Source of the DNA: Branchiostoma floridae | Lineage: Eukaryota > Chordata > Leptocardii > Amphioxiformes > Branchiostomatidae | DNA: 64,000 nt | Direction: 5' to 3' | Assembly (NCBI RefSeq): GCF_000003815.2 | Contig: NC_049979.1 | Coordinates: forward strand, 4,143,038-4,207,037 | In this document: positions 30,310 to 42,589 of the stretch, piece by piece | Numbering within the stretch: position 1 is the first letter of the stretch | Layout: every line of letters begins with the position of its first letter | Program-made: the position numbers and the translations under genes | Notes under the pieces: model-generated | What the model was told of the DNA's origin: nothing | The model's input: the letters and a program-made list of their open reading frames with translations, nothing else | Database searches by the model: none

Positions 30310-32165
30310 TTCTACAGGGCACTGACACCACGACGGCACTGTCAGGAAACTCAGCACCAAAACAGAGGTATGGATCAAGAACCTTTTTTTGTCAATTATG
30401 TGTGTAATAGACAAGGAAATTTCTCCTCAAAATAATACATGTATCTTTGTTCTGCCATCTCGGTGTTTTATCGAATAAAGAAAGGTTCAAGTATGATAGT
30501 TGGACATCACCTGTCACATCTGCTTTTGTGCAGCCAATTGTTTGATGAAGACTAAATGCAGCAGCTTGTCAAGATGATCATGAAATACAAATTGTCAGAA
30601 AATGCGTGCCTTAGTTGTTGTCCACTTCATCAGTCGTTTTGCTATTGTACGTTTTTGTGGACATGAAAGTTGTCCACAACAAGACTGGATATTGAAGTTC
30701 TTTTACGGAACCAAAATTGCTCTTTCACAACAATGTTTGGGACCGGTTTCTCCTCGCAGTGCCACCTAACCTCTCAGGAAGGTACCAAAGGGGCTACAAA
30801 AACATGGCAGGTTAGAACAGTTTGCGTTATAGGAAAGAACTTCAATATCCTGATATCTTCTGATCTCTGATCTGTGTTTTTTCAAGGTGATATTTTCTAA
30901 TGTTTGCTTCAGCGATCCACCCAGCGTCCACCATGGGCAACCCAACGTCCACCACGGGCCCAGACCACTCTTGTAACTGTCAGGGCCAACACAGAGGTAT
31001 GGATCAAGAACGTTTTTTGTCAATTATGTGTGTAATAGACAAGGAAATTTCTCCTGAAGATAATACATGTATCTTTGTTCTGCCATCTCGGTGTTTTATC
31101 GAATAAAGAAAGGTTCAAGTATGATAGTTGGACATCACCTGTCACATCTGCTTTTGTGCAGCCAATTGTTTGATGAAGACTAAATGCAGCAGCTTGTCAA
31201 GATGATCATGAAATACAAATTGTCAGAAAATGCATGCCTTAGTTGTTGTCCAGTTCATCAGTCGTTTTGCTGTTGTACGTTTTTGTGGACATGAAAGTTG
31301 TCCACAACAAGACTGGATATTGAAGTTCTTTTACGGAGCCAAAATTGCTCTTTCACAACAATGTTTGGGACCGGTTTCTCCTCGCAGTGCCACCTAACCT
31401 CTCAGGAAGGTACCAAAGAGGCTACAAAAACAGGGCAGGTTAGAACAGTTTGCGTTATGCGAAAGAACTTCAATATCTTGATATCTTCTGATCTCTGATC
31501 TGTGTTTTTTCAAGGTGATATTTTCTAATGTTTGCTTCAGCGATCCACCCAGCGTCCACCATGGGCAACCCAACGTCCACCACGGGCCCAGACCACTCTT
31601 GTAACTGTCAGGGCCAACACAGAGGTATGGATCAAGAACGTTTTTTGTCAATTATGTGTGTAATAGACAAGGAAATTTCTCCTGAAGATAATACATGTAT
31701 CTTTGTTCTGCCATCTCGGTGTTTTATCGAATAAAGAAAGGTTCAAGTATGATAGTTGGACATCACCTGTCACATCTGCTTTTGTGCAGCCAATTGTTTG
31801 ATGAAGACTAAATGCAGCGGCTTGTCAAGATGATCATGAAATACAAGTTGTCCGAAAATGCGTAACTTAGTTATTGTCCACTTCATCAGTCGTTTTGCTA
31901 TTGTACGTTTTTGTGGACATGAAAGTTGTCCACAACAAGACTGGATATTGAAGTTCTTTTACGGAACCAAAATTGCTCTTTCACAACAATGTTTGGGACC
32001 GGTTTCTCCTCGCAGTGCCACCTAACCTCTCAGGAAGGTACCAAAGAGGCTACAAAAACAGGGCAGGTTAGAACAGTTTGCGTTATGCGAAAGAACTTCA
32101 ATATCCTGATATCTTCTGATCTGTGTCTTTTCAAGGTGATATTTTCTAATGTTTGTCCAGGGTAA
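30310..32165 (+). repeat. 628-bp tandem repeat, about 3 copies, with exon-like segments
   Basis: The marker GTATGGATCAAGAAC occurs at about 30368, 30997 and 31625, giving a period of 628-629. Copies are about 97% alike. Units contain an AG-bounded, 84-nt block (30914-30997 and 31541-31624 approximately) ending CAACACAGAG|GTATGG, and end in AAAATTGCTCTTTCACAACA-type sequence. No function is recognised. Confidence 0.88.
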
Positions 32166-32321
32166 CAAGCTCGAGCAGTTTTTTTGATAATCTCACATGA
32201 AAGACTCCCTGTGACTTTGTTCCATGCTGTTATGATTGGGGCGTCATTAATAATAGACTAAAACTAGTAAAAGAACATCAAAATTTGTCTATTGCTTTGA
32301 CAATTTCAAACCATTCCACAT

Positions 32322-32701
32322 CAGGGTTGGACAAGCCCACTTAGCCCCATTGTCCAGGGCAAGTGAAAGTGCTGTTCGGGTAAGTGCATGACCTACCCTA
32401 CTTGCCCAATCGGGCAAGTAAGATTTTCCATTGAGTGAGATTTTATACTTGTTAGTAGGTCCTTTTACAGTCATGGCATCAAGCAATGGTAAAGCATTGA
32501 AAAATGGAGGCAATAATAAGAATTCCATTGCTGGACGCGAAATGCATATAAAAATGAGTCATTTGAATTTTGGGCGAGTAAAACATTGGTTCAGGCAAGG
32601 AGCTTTTTATCATCTGATAAAAGCTCCTTGGTTCAGGCAAGTAGATTTTTATGTGCTTGCCCGATAGGACAAGTGAATTTTAAAAAACTTGTCCAACCCT
32701 G
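32322..32701. mobile_element. 380-bp MITE with CAGGGTTGGACAAG terminal inverted repeats
   Basis: CAGGGTTGGACAAG at 32322 and CTTGTCCAACCCTG ending at 32701. The interior has CTTGCCC/GGGCAAG motifs in both orientations. A micro-palindrome is nested at 32596-32630. Confidence 0.85.
32586..32640. mobile_element. palindromic micro-insertion nested in a MITE
   Basis: A 35-bp near-perfect palindrome (32596-32630) with arms CAAGGAGCTTTTTAT and ATAAAAGCTCCTTG. TTGGTTCAGGCAA is directly repeated at 32586-32598 and 32628-32640, overlapping the palindrome ends, so the target duplication is between about 9 and 13 bp. Confidence 0.75.
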
Positions 32702-32840
32702 TCACATTGTGCTGGACATTCTGTACAAAACCCTAACTAGTGTGTTATTAACATTTGTACATCTGTGCACAAATTTCAATTTGTTGGAAAGAGAAAAGTT
32801 ATACTCATCAAGCATAATTTCATTGCTTAATGCAGAAATA

Positions 32841-35800
32841 ATGGCAACCCTGCAAGAACTGGTGGGAAAGGCACTTAAACAACAACATCCCAAGGTAAGT
32901 GATCCTCTCCCAAGCAATGATGGCCAGAATGTTTTTTGTGTGTAGATTTTGTGGGGTAGTGAGCAAAGAATGTGCATTAGCTTTCAACGGTGTCCCCAGG
33001 AACTGTGAAAATTCAACCCTCTGAAATGGCAAATTTCCTGCATTTTTGAAAGGATTTCAAGGTAACAATTGGAGACTGTCAAAAACAGTGCTGTCAAGAG
33101 AGTAGGAGGATTCATCGATCAGTCTTTGGCGGTTTGAGAACGCGAGGAGGTTCATTGGTACTGCAGCGCGCTTTGTATTTTTTAGTGTCTGTAGACAACA
33201 TTTCGAAGTTGTACATAGATATCAGTGATATTATGTAGGCGTGTAGTGTTTGTAAAAAGGAAGGTCAAGTTCGAAAGTGGTTGATCTGGCTTTTTCTCAC
33301 TGCTGCAGCGAGCATTATATTTAAGTGAGTTTGGCTGTGGACAACATAACTCGAGATGTTGTCATGTTGTGGTTGGATTTCCATTTATATTTGGTAGATG
33401 GGTAGGGTTGGCAAAAAGGAAGGTCAAGTTCAATAATGGGCCTCTTAAGTTGTGGTTCTGCAGCGGCGCTTAAAAGTTGGATGTCTGGCATTTTCTGCAA
33501 ATGCCAGGGTCATGACTTTTAAGTGGTACATGGGTCTCTGGGCAAGGAGTAAGTTGTGTAGATTTGGCCCCGAGCGGCTTGTTTTGAACTACAGGGGCCA
33601 ATTTTGTTGCAGACTTTGAAACAGAGTAACCCAGGAAAGGATCGATGGATTCTCAAGATCTTTGGTATGTAGATACCTTGAGTGATGTTGTGGAAAGAAA
33701 AGGACAAGTTTGAAATTGCTTTGCCTGACGTTTTCCTACGGCACTGTAGAATGTATATGTGTGTTTGTTTGTTTGTGGACAACACAAGCCCAGTTGTGGG
33801 ATTTTCATAAGCTGACTGTTTTCCGTTGCAGCCCTTCCTGAGAAAGATCATGGAAATCCTTCGACAAGAGCTGACAACAACTGAGGACACACCAGGTACG
33901 TTCACTGTTCCACCCCTGTGCCTGCATGTACAGTTCTGAATACATTTGATTACCCCATTATAAAAGGAATGGTGCATTCACTGCTTCAGGTAGTTTGAAA
34001 GGTATTCCTTCAAGTTCAAAATCTTACAGCAGATAATGGGCCCAAACTGAACTTCTAAAAATAATCATTTCATATAATGCATTATATACTTGCACATTGA
34101 AATGGTAATTATAGCAATTGCAGTATAAGAATGTGTATCTAAGATTTTAATGCATGAAGTGAAATTTTCCCCAACAACACACAATGAGTAATTTTCTGCT
34201 ATGTGTCAACCTCAACAGATGATTCTGATGACTCAGAGTCAGAACCTGATCAAACACTCGACTTGTTCCCAGATGAAGAAGGTGGGTTGTCATGGCAACA
34301 TGGATGGGCATGGCCTTATCCAGTACAACAGAATTCTAGCAAGTACATCTTGAGGGTAACACTTGGAACCACGATATGATTTATGACCACTACGCTAATG
34401 TTCAAGTCGTATAGTAGTACTTCTGCTATTATTTATTTGTAAAACAGTGTCTGATCAAATAGGATAAATGCTGCTATGACCCTTCAGACTCAATGATTTT
34501 ATATACTTGCACATCAAAATTGTGATAGCATGCAGCATAAGAATGACATGCATGTCTAACATAAGATTTTTATGCTTCTCAGAAGTCAGCGTCGTTCCAG
34601 ACACAATCCTTGAAGAGGTAAATATGATACCACTAGATAAGATACCACTCCAGTACCATGAAAGCCTCAGAGCTTCATATTCTAAATGTCTTTTGTATTG
34701 TGGACACGAGCTAGTGCATTCCATTCCAAATCACGGTGCGGATGTTTGTTGCCATTGTTTACAATTCACCAATACCACGGGGAAAGGACACCGTCTCACA
34801 AGGCAAAGGTCTCCTTGGCTGTCCTAAAACTTGACAGATGAACTTGAACTGATGATGATGAAGAACCCTTTGAACTGTGTCAACTTAGGAGCAAATTTGG
34901 TGTAAATTATAACCCGTGTAGGGTCTTAGAATGGACTCTAACTGCATTCTACCATTATTTACAATTTTTTACCATTGTTTGACTAACATTTTATGAATGG
35001 GTCAGTGGGCTGGGACGATAGCAATTCACACAACATTGCAAAGTATGGTTGGGTGTCATGCAACAATGCTCACCACAAAGGATCCATAAGTATGCAGCAC
35101 TAAATCTAAAAAATATACAGAGGCAACAAGAGGGCTTACTTTTGTAGGGGGGGGGGGGGGAACTGATGTTATCATTTCGCAAAGTTAACAAATTTTGTAC
35201 TTTTTTTCCCCAGAACTCTGTGGATCTGGAAGACCAAGACCAAGACCTCCACCTGGTGTTGGAAGAAACTGGTGGGTTGTCATGGCAACAGGGATGGGCA
35301 TGGCTCTATTCCAGTACAACAGAGTTCTAGCAAGGACATTTCTGAGGGCAACGGGCAGCCACGCTATAATTTACGACAACCAAACTAATGTTTAACTCGT
35401 ATAGTCTAGTACTAGTACTTTGCTATCATTTGTAGAACAATGTCTGATCAAGGAGGTCCTTAATATGAAAACTGCTGATATGACCCTTCAAACTGACCAA
35501 ATTACATGGTATTAAAAGAATTAAATCCCCTCATGTGAGTACCCTTAGAAATCTACAGGTTCAAAAAGTAATGTCACTGGTTTTATAACAGGCTCATTTT
35601 TAAATCGAATGAGTTGAAATTTGGCACAAACATAAAGGCATATATCCTCCTGAGATTGCAATGTCTCAATTTGTTGTTCAGGTTTTTTATGAGTGACTGA
35701 GTTGAGGTTAAGATGACCACACCTTGGTAGCCTGTCGCCGTCGGAAGAAATTAGATGCTCAATTTAATTACTCTGTAATTGATAATGTCCCTGACTCACA

Positions 35801-38800
35801 GTACCAATTGTAAGAAACTGAACCTGCACATGTATCCAGCTGCACATCACATTAAGTCACATGCCTATTTTAAATTTTGAAATCCAATCAGTTTTTTTTC
35901 GTTCCTGGGGAGAAGTAAGGTATGCGAGATGTCATCGGTGTCTTTGATAAGGGGTGGGCTGATTGAAGTTTCCGTAGCCGACTTTCTTATAATTTACTTA
36001 ACACACTTCTTAGTCTTTCGATAGTTAATGATTGTGCCAAGTTATGTATCTTTTGATTAATGAAAAAGCAGCCTACATAAACTTTGAATCAACAAATCAC
36101 ATATTTGGCTATTATTCAAACTGCCTGTAATATAACAACTCACAACATTCTAGCTGCTGTAAAAGAGGACCATTTAGGAGTTCAGAAATGAAAATTGGCA
36201 TGTAACCTAAAGAAGACACTCTTTATTATACGGGTGAAATTTCATCCGTCTGATCAAATATGAAAAATCATATGACACTTCAAACAAAATTATATGTGGT
36301 ATTAAAAGAATTAAGTTCCCTCCTGAGTACCCTTAGAAACTATCTACTGTTCATTTTCAGAGCTTAATGAACATGTTGATGAAACAGCAGACTACGAGGA
36401 GTAAGTTGTAACCACTTTTTATCTTATATAGTTTTAAATTCATCATATATCTGATCATACTCCAGCATTTGGCCGTCGGTGGACCCTACCCGTTGTTGGG
36501 CCCTACATCAGGCGATACGGAATATCCCATGTTGTATTCTATATTTTTGTAGTCTTTCATGTCATAATAATGTATCTGTTGTATCTATAAATTGTTATCC
36601 ACCTTGCAAAGTTTAAAGATACAAGCAGTCAGGGTTCCATGACTGCCAGACAGCTATTTCTGCACTATTTATGGGTTGGCTTTCTTGAAGACTGAGCTTT
36701 TGGATGACATGTTGTCTGCTGTTGTTTCAGAGGTGCAGTGCTGCAGGAGGAAACAGGTGGGTTGTCATGGCAACAGGGATGGGCATGGCCATATCCAGAA
36801 GTTATGATATAATGATAATAATTCGATGGATAGATACCTCTTACTTGGTGAATAATATAATGCATGATATACTTCGTTGCACATTGAAATCGTTAAAGCA
36901 TGAAGCGTAAGAATGACATATAGATGAATGTCTAACATAAGATTTTGATGCAATTTTTTATCAGTGACATTTGTTGCGGACGACACAGAAGATGCAGAAT
37001 CTGATGTTGTTCTCGATTCCATATTAGAGGAGGTAAATATAATACCACTGAATAAGATACCACTGTAGTAACAAACAAAGCAACTAGCAGGCTTCTATTC
37101 TGCCTAATGCCTTTTGTATTCGTTGCAGACACAAACCAGTCAGCAAATATCACAAGGTCAATCGATAGCTTCCTGAATTATGCTGTTAACTCACAAACGC
37201 ACGCTACCAAAACCCTCTTGGCCCATGTAGTATTATTGTAAAATACTTGTACTACAATAGATGAACTTGAACTAAAATTGCTCTTGAATGTAGCAGCCTC
37301 AGATCCTGTGCTATATGTGTATAATCTAAAAGGGGAAATAGCACATAGGGGCCAAGTAGAGAAGCACACATCTCCAGTTTGACCTAAGTTAGGCCACACC
37401 AATTTAATCTCTTGGTTCTCGGATTTCCCGACCCATTTTTTTCCGATTTGGAAAAAAAATATTTAAAGTAGTCCGAAGAATAACAATATAGGTTTTGCTA
37501 TCGCAGACCTGTAAAAAAAACCATTCCAGCGGTACATACTGCTGATAAACCAATTCCTTTTATTCAAAACATTGGTATCAAATTAAAGGAAGAGATTCAT
37601 TGGATAAATCATTCCATGAAAAGCTAAAAACCTGACTACTAACCTTTTTTTTTTCGTTATATAAGCCTCATATGTTCATCCTAGACTTTTTGCAAATGTT
37701 TTATTTTTTTCGACCGCCCGCCCCAAAATTTTTCTACAAAAATCAGAGAACCAAGAAATTAAATTGGTGTGGCCTTAAGCAGCCACACTTTGGATCCGCA
37801 CAAACCACAAGGTGCTTGCTGAAATGTCATGGAAGAAAAGATAGAATAGATGCAGAAAAGAGCGGCAAGATATGTGTCCAATGACATTGTAACAGGCACT
37901 GCTGTATCTCAGCTACAGACACAAATGGGATACATCACTCTGCATGACAGACGGAAACAGGCAACATTAATACTGCTTTGCAAAGCTTAGTTAACAGCCT
38001 GGTAGCAATAACTGCGTGTGCAACAATACTAGGAACAAACCAAACAAGTGTCCTGCCCATACTGGTACATTACACTCACCTGTAAAACAGACCTAATTGA
38101 ATGGCACAGATTACCAACACATTTTATTACCTCAACAACACCCAATGGACCGATCCCGAAGCCCCGCCCCCTGTTCGATCATGTTCTATTTCGAACACCT
38201 CCGTCAAGAACACCTCCGTTTGTCGGACAGAACTGGCCACCGCCTCAATTTAGCTGATAAAAACGACTGACTTTTGAGCTTTTTTGGCCCTGAAATCCTC
38301 TCAGACCAGGCCGAAAAAAATACACTGCCTTCTTTGTTGAAGGCTACATCCACTGAGTACAGTCATTTGAGGAGGGGGATATAGCTGCGATAAGGGCATT
38401 ATAATTTCAGTCAAAGCTGAAGCGGTAGGCGCCCCATAGCGTCACCTTGTTGGTAGGCAGGAGTGCCTGGTTTCTGACATGCGGTCGATGCACGTGGAAA
38501 CGAGGGTACATATATCTGTGACGGGTTCTACTGCGTTTGTTGTATGCATAACATCTGCATACATGCTCATTACAAAAACGAAATTAAGTAGAAAGCAGCT
38601 CGGGTACTCGTGGAGAGGGAGCTTGTATTACACGCCAACTAATTGGACCCTTCTACAAAGTCTGCGAGTGCAGAGTCCCGTGTCTTATACATACTCTGCT
38701 CTACACGTGCATCCTGACCAACAACAATGTAATGCTATGCAGTGGCACTCACTCCCAAAACAACTATATTCAGTGGATGTAGCTTTCAACAAAGAATAGC

Positions 38801-40886
38801 ATAGCATTTTTCTTTGGCCATTTCTGTCCTACTGGGGCTGTTTTTGACGGAGGTGTTCGAAATAGAATAGGGGGTTCTACCTGGTTCTATTCGTTCGATA
38901 TGCGTTCGATCGGGATCGGTCCATACCTTCAAGTTGGGGCAAGCCCAGTACATTGGCCTCCCAAAACCCCTCATGTAGTCAGGGCCAAAAAGTGTAGCCA
39001 ACCTTTCACACCTTTTTCTCTTTTTTTTTGTTACCATTTTTTTGCACCACCACCACCTGATGTTCCGAAGTCCCTAATGTTCCGAAGTCCCTAATGTTCC
39101 GAAGTCCCTATGTTCCGAAATCTTTGAGAGTGTTCTGGCACACAACTATAATCATGTAACATGGATGGCGTTTACAAGTCGATAGCCAATACCCACAAAG
39201 CTATACAGTTTCCCGATGATAACCAGTCTGAATGCCGACCCGATTCCGACGGTCGCATGGGTCGCCCTGAGCTGAAAACACTTGAAATTCTAGTTTATTT
39301 TTATTTATAGAAATAAATTAGAATATTTACGAAAGATTGACCTTTTTCTTTAAACACCTGAAACAGAGTCCGAACTCAATCGCAAATTTCAGCTGAAAAT
39401 TGTCTTCATGTGCCATTTGCTAAACCACTTACCTGGTCTCGTGTATAATGCATTTATATCTAAAAATAGTGTTTAGTAAACATGCAAATACCGTTGTCAT
39501 TTTCATTTATGACTCTATGAGTGTATCATTTCCTCGTTAAGAATTGTATTGAAAGTTTGCGGCTGATCTGCGATGGAACTGACGTCCTTTGTTACTATAG
39601 TTTTGACAGATTTCAAGACATCCCAAATAACATAAAAGGAGAATATCTAAAGAAGGTAACTTTATCATATGATCTAAAATTTTTGACGCCGCCATGGTCA
39701 TGGACCATGTTATACAGGCTGCAACTCCCTATTTTGCCGACCACGTGTCAGCAGCCTTGCCTTGAGCCCTGCCTTGAGCCCTGCCTTATGTAGCTTTGAT
39801 CGGCTCCCAACGGTTGCTACAACGCCAGTCGGTACACTAGTGTGTTGGTACACCTACATAGAGATTTCGGAACATATAGGGACTTCGGAACATAGAGATT
39901 TCGGAACATAGGGCAGTCACCCCACTGGATACACTATCCAAATAGGGTTTTGACCAGTATATATGATAGATATGAGTAGTTTAAACAATTTAGCAGTTGA
40001 AGGCATCTTATTTATGGTATAATTCTCCAGGTTAAACAACATGCAAACAGAACGTTGGGCTGACAATTTCTGTGTAGAGATATATTGCAACTTTGATGTA
40101 CCTCTGAGTCATCTAATTGTCTTTATCAATTTGTCATTCATGTAGGCAGTTGAACAAGAAGCTGGGGAAGAGGTCGAGGAACAAGAAGCTGGGGAAGAGG
40201 TCGAGGAACAAGAAGCTGGGGAAGAGGTCGAGGAACAAGAAGCTGGGGAAGAGGTCGAGGAACAAGAAGCTGGGGAAGAGGTCGAGGAACAAGAAGCTGG
40301 GGAAGAGGTCGAGGAACAAGAAGCTGGGGAAGAGGTCGAGGAACAAGAAGCTGGGGAGGAGGTCGAGGAACAAGAAGCTGGGGAGGAGGTCGAGGAACAA
40401 GAAGCTGGGGAAGAGGTCGAGGAACAAGAAGCTGGGGAAGAGGTCGAGGAACAAGAAGCTGGGGAGGAGGTCGAGGAACAAGAAGCTGGGGATGAGGTCG
40501 ATGGGGAAGAGGTCGAGGAACAGGAAGCTGTTCCAAAGCGGCACACATGCAAAGAGTGTGGCTTTAGCACACGATTCAGATGTGCACTGGTCAAACACAT
40601 GTCGAACATTCACACGGGGAAAAGACCGTTCACATGTGATTTTGAAGGATGCAGCTATGGTGCTACAACGAAATACCATATGACTATACACATGAGGATA
40701 CACACAGGTGAAAGGCCTTTCAGATGTGAGGAGTGCGACTATACAGCAGCACAGAAGTCCACTCTAACCAGACATATGAGAGTCCATTCAGGTGAAAGGC
40801 CTTTTATCTGCGACAGATGCGACTATAGGGCAGCGCAGAGAATTTCAATCACTCGCCATATGAGGATACATGCAATGAACAAGTAA
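32841..40886 (+). CDS. acidic-repeat C2H2 zinc finger protein
   Basis: Nine exons with compatible phases: 32841-32894, 33832-33895, 34219-34281, 34583-34617, 35214-35271, 36361-36400, 36731-36756, 36965-37032, 40146-40886, giving 382 residues. Residues 1-136 are leucine-containing, then strongly acidic (DDSDDSESEPD, SVDLEDQDQDL). Residues ~137-265 are about 13 copies of EAGEEVEEQ. The C-terminus has four C2H2 fingers: CKECGFSTRF, then CDFEGCSYGATTKYH (a C-x4-C spacing), CEECDYTAAQKSTLTRH and CDRCDYRAAQRISITRH, joined by TGKRPF, TGERPF and SGERPF linkers. It is probably a nuclear DNA-binding regulator; the target is unknown. The reading frame stays open upstream of ATG 32841, and an acceptor (ATGCAG) sits just before it, so an earlier exon is possible. 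Small exons were assembled by phase and motif only. I do not recognise an orthologue. Confidence 0.78.
34282..37075 (+). repeat. duplicated exon-intron modules within the zinc finger gene
   Basis: GTGGGTTGTCATGGCAACA follows three exons as their donor (34282, 35272, 36757). A second module ends in ILEE|GTAAATAT (34617 and 37032), preceded by the same CTAACATAAGATTTT stretch. A third pair, GGTATTAAAAGAATTAA, is at 35509 and 36299. The acidic exons therefore arose by repeated segmental duplication. Confidence 0.8.
37390..37777. mobile_element. ~390-bp MITE in the last intron of the zinc finger gene
   Basis: TAGGCCACACCAATTTAAT at the left and ATTAAATTGGTGTGGCCTTA at the right are inverted repeats of about 30 bp, extending into TCTTGGTTCTC. 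Confidence 0.85.
38145..38924. mobile_element. 780-bp terminal-inverted-repeat element
   Basis: It begins ATGGACCGATCCCG and ends CGGGATCGGTCCAT, with shared subterminal TATTTCGAACACCTCCGTCA. It is non-coding. A diverged copy in opposite orientation is at about 41838-42200. Confidence 0.82.
39058..39912. mobile_element. foldback element with iterated GTTCCGAAGTCCCTA ends
   Basis: The left end has three or four copies of ATGTTCCGAAGTCCCTA (39059-39122). The right end has the reverse complement, AGGGACTTCGGAACATA, iterated (39860-39912). It lies in the last intron of the zinc finger gene. Confidence 0.8.
40155..40530 (+). repeat. 27-bp coding minisatellite (EAGEEVEEQ) in the zinc finger gene
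   Basis: About 13 near-identical 27-bp units (GAAGCTGGGGAAGAGGTCGA...). It is in frame with the downstream zinc fingers. The other frames and strand are also open because the period is divisible by three. Confidence 0.95.
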
Positions 40887-41136
40887 TTGTCTCCCCACAC
40901 CATCAGTACTCATCTATCAGTGAAAGTTCACCGAAGACACAGGACAACGGCCAGGGAACTGTTTGACAGATGGAAGAAGGCAACACAGAGGAAATCTAAA
41001 ACAAGGAGATGGTTGTTCAGAACTTATAATGATTGTTTAGAAGTATTGTTTCATTTTTAATTGTCGAATTGTGCTCAAGGAACCTGGAACATAATTAGGT
41101 CACTTGTTTTATACTCGTTTTTAAACCTGGTCATTC

Positions 41137-41154
41137 AATAAAGATTTCAATAAA
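41137..41154 (+). promoter_or_regulatory. polyadenylation signals of the zinc finger gene
   Basis: Two AATAAA hexamers at 41137-41142 and 41149-41154, about 255 bp after the stop codon. Confidence 0.7.
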
Positions 41155-41329
41155 GATTGAAGCTTCTGGATTTAGCCTATAATTGTTACAGTAGTACTCC
41201 AATAGATAAACTAGAGTTAAGCATATGTTGCTGCCCATACTTACAGGTTCGCATTTTAGTGTCAAGGGAAATTGTAACTAGGTAATGATGTAGGCAGGTG
41301 TGAACATATACAGCACCCACAGTGAGCAT

Positions 41330-41520
41330 TGGCCTGTCCAACCCGAAAAGCCCCTTCTGCAGTAAGAAGTGAACTGTCCCGTCAAGAACAGTCCCTCCTG
41401 GAGGAAGAAATGGACTATCCCTGCCTCAACAGTCTCCCTTGCAGTATGAAAAGGACTGTCCCCACCTAAACAGTCCCTTCTGTAAGAGATGAACTACCCC
41501 CACCTGAACAACCCCTCTTG
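41330..41520. repeat. degenerate ~60-bp tandem repeat
   Basis: Four diverged units built on GAACTGTCCC...CAGTCCCTTCTGCAGTA. Confidence 0.6.
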
Positions 41521-41837
41521 CATACATTTGTACATTTATGAAAGACATCCAGGTAAACATTATATTCAATGCTGTCATCGATGTGCTAGCGGTGCTTTGT
41601 TCTGAGAGTTCATTCTAGTGATGCTGAAGAAGAGTGATGCATGACACGTGAAACAATGATGTATTTAAATCAATATCACAATATTTTGTAAGTTTTTTTG
41701 GTAAGTTCTTGAAATGCCCCATGTGTCACAATGTCCAATATCTTGCCACTACTGCGCGAAACATCTGAAAGTAATCTCCAAAGCTTCTCCTGTTGAAGAG
41801 AATTGAATTGTTTCTGAGAACCCCCCTGCTGTGCAAT

Positions 41838-42200
41838 GGACCCTTCCATCCGAACGCCATATCGATCAAATAGAATCCCCTGTTCTATAGAATACTCTGT
41901 CAAAAAGCCCTAGTGGGACAGGAATGGCCAAAGAAAAATGCTATGACTTTTTTGTTGAAGTCTACACCGGCTTAAAATATACATATATATACTATTAGTT
42001 GTTTGGGGAAGGGTAGGCACTACATAGCATTACTTAGTTCCTGGGCAGGATGTACGTGTAAAGCAGTGTATGTAGAAGAGACGGGACTCTGCACTAGCGG
42101 ACTTTGTAGTAGGGTCTTATATTTGGCAAGTGGTACAAGCTCCCTCTCCGTGAGTGACCGAGCAGCTTTCATCTTAATTTAATTTTTCTCCTGAGAATGA
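41838..42200. mobile_element. diverged inverted copy of the 38145-38924 element
   Basis: AGTGGGACAGGAATGGCCAA and ACGGGACTCTGCACT...CAAGCTCCCTCTCCG match the reverse complement of 38600-38840. Confidence 0.75.
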
Positions 42201-42589
42201 ATGCACAATTACCATGCATGCAACAAATGCAGGGAGTATAGCCGGCTAAGGGAGTCAAACGGGCACCGGTAAGTTTGATACTATAACGTTACATTACGCA
42301 CCGTGGATCTGGTTGGAGATTATGGTTTGCCAGGAAAATTCTTTTATGAGGCTAGCCCTAAAGTATTTGCTCAGCAAATAGTAGTTTCTAACAGAAATTT
42401 AAGCCCCGTTTGGGCCAGATATGTCCTTCATGTCCCTTCAAGATGAACAGCCGCCAAAGTAGTCTTCCCCGTTTCTGTGTGGACTCGGCCACATGGCAAG
42501 AACTTTAATGCTGGCCGATGCCATTAAATATTGGAATAGAGGGGCGTTCAGCATGTCCTGAAGGACATGAACCGAACAGATTTTACTGG

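Noticed and set aside
30550-30605. C/D-box snoRNA in the 628-bp repeat (TGATGAAGA)
   Set aside because: No properly spaced D box or terminal stem seen.
37129-37155. Possible zinc finger gene exon after CGTTGCAG
   Set aside because: It would end in phase 1, putting a stop in the next exon; skipping it gives a clean join.
39608-39657. Exon-like segment (TTTGACAG...AAGAAG|GTAACT, reading FQDIPNNIKGEYLKK) in the zinc finger gene
   Set aside because: Lies inside the 39058-39912 foldback element, and exon 36965-37032 joins 40146 directly in phase 0.
40109-40703. Long minus-strand frames opposite the EAGEEVEEQ repeats
   Set aside because: Shadows of the 27-bp coding repeat; the plus frame is in phase with the zinc fingers.
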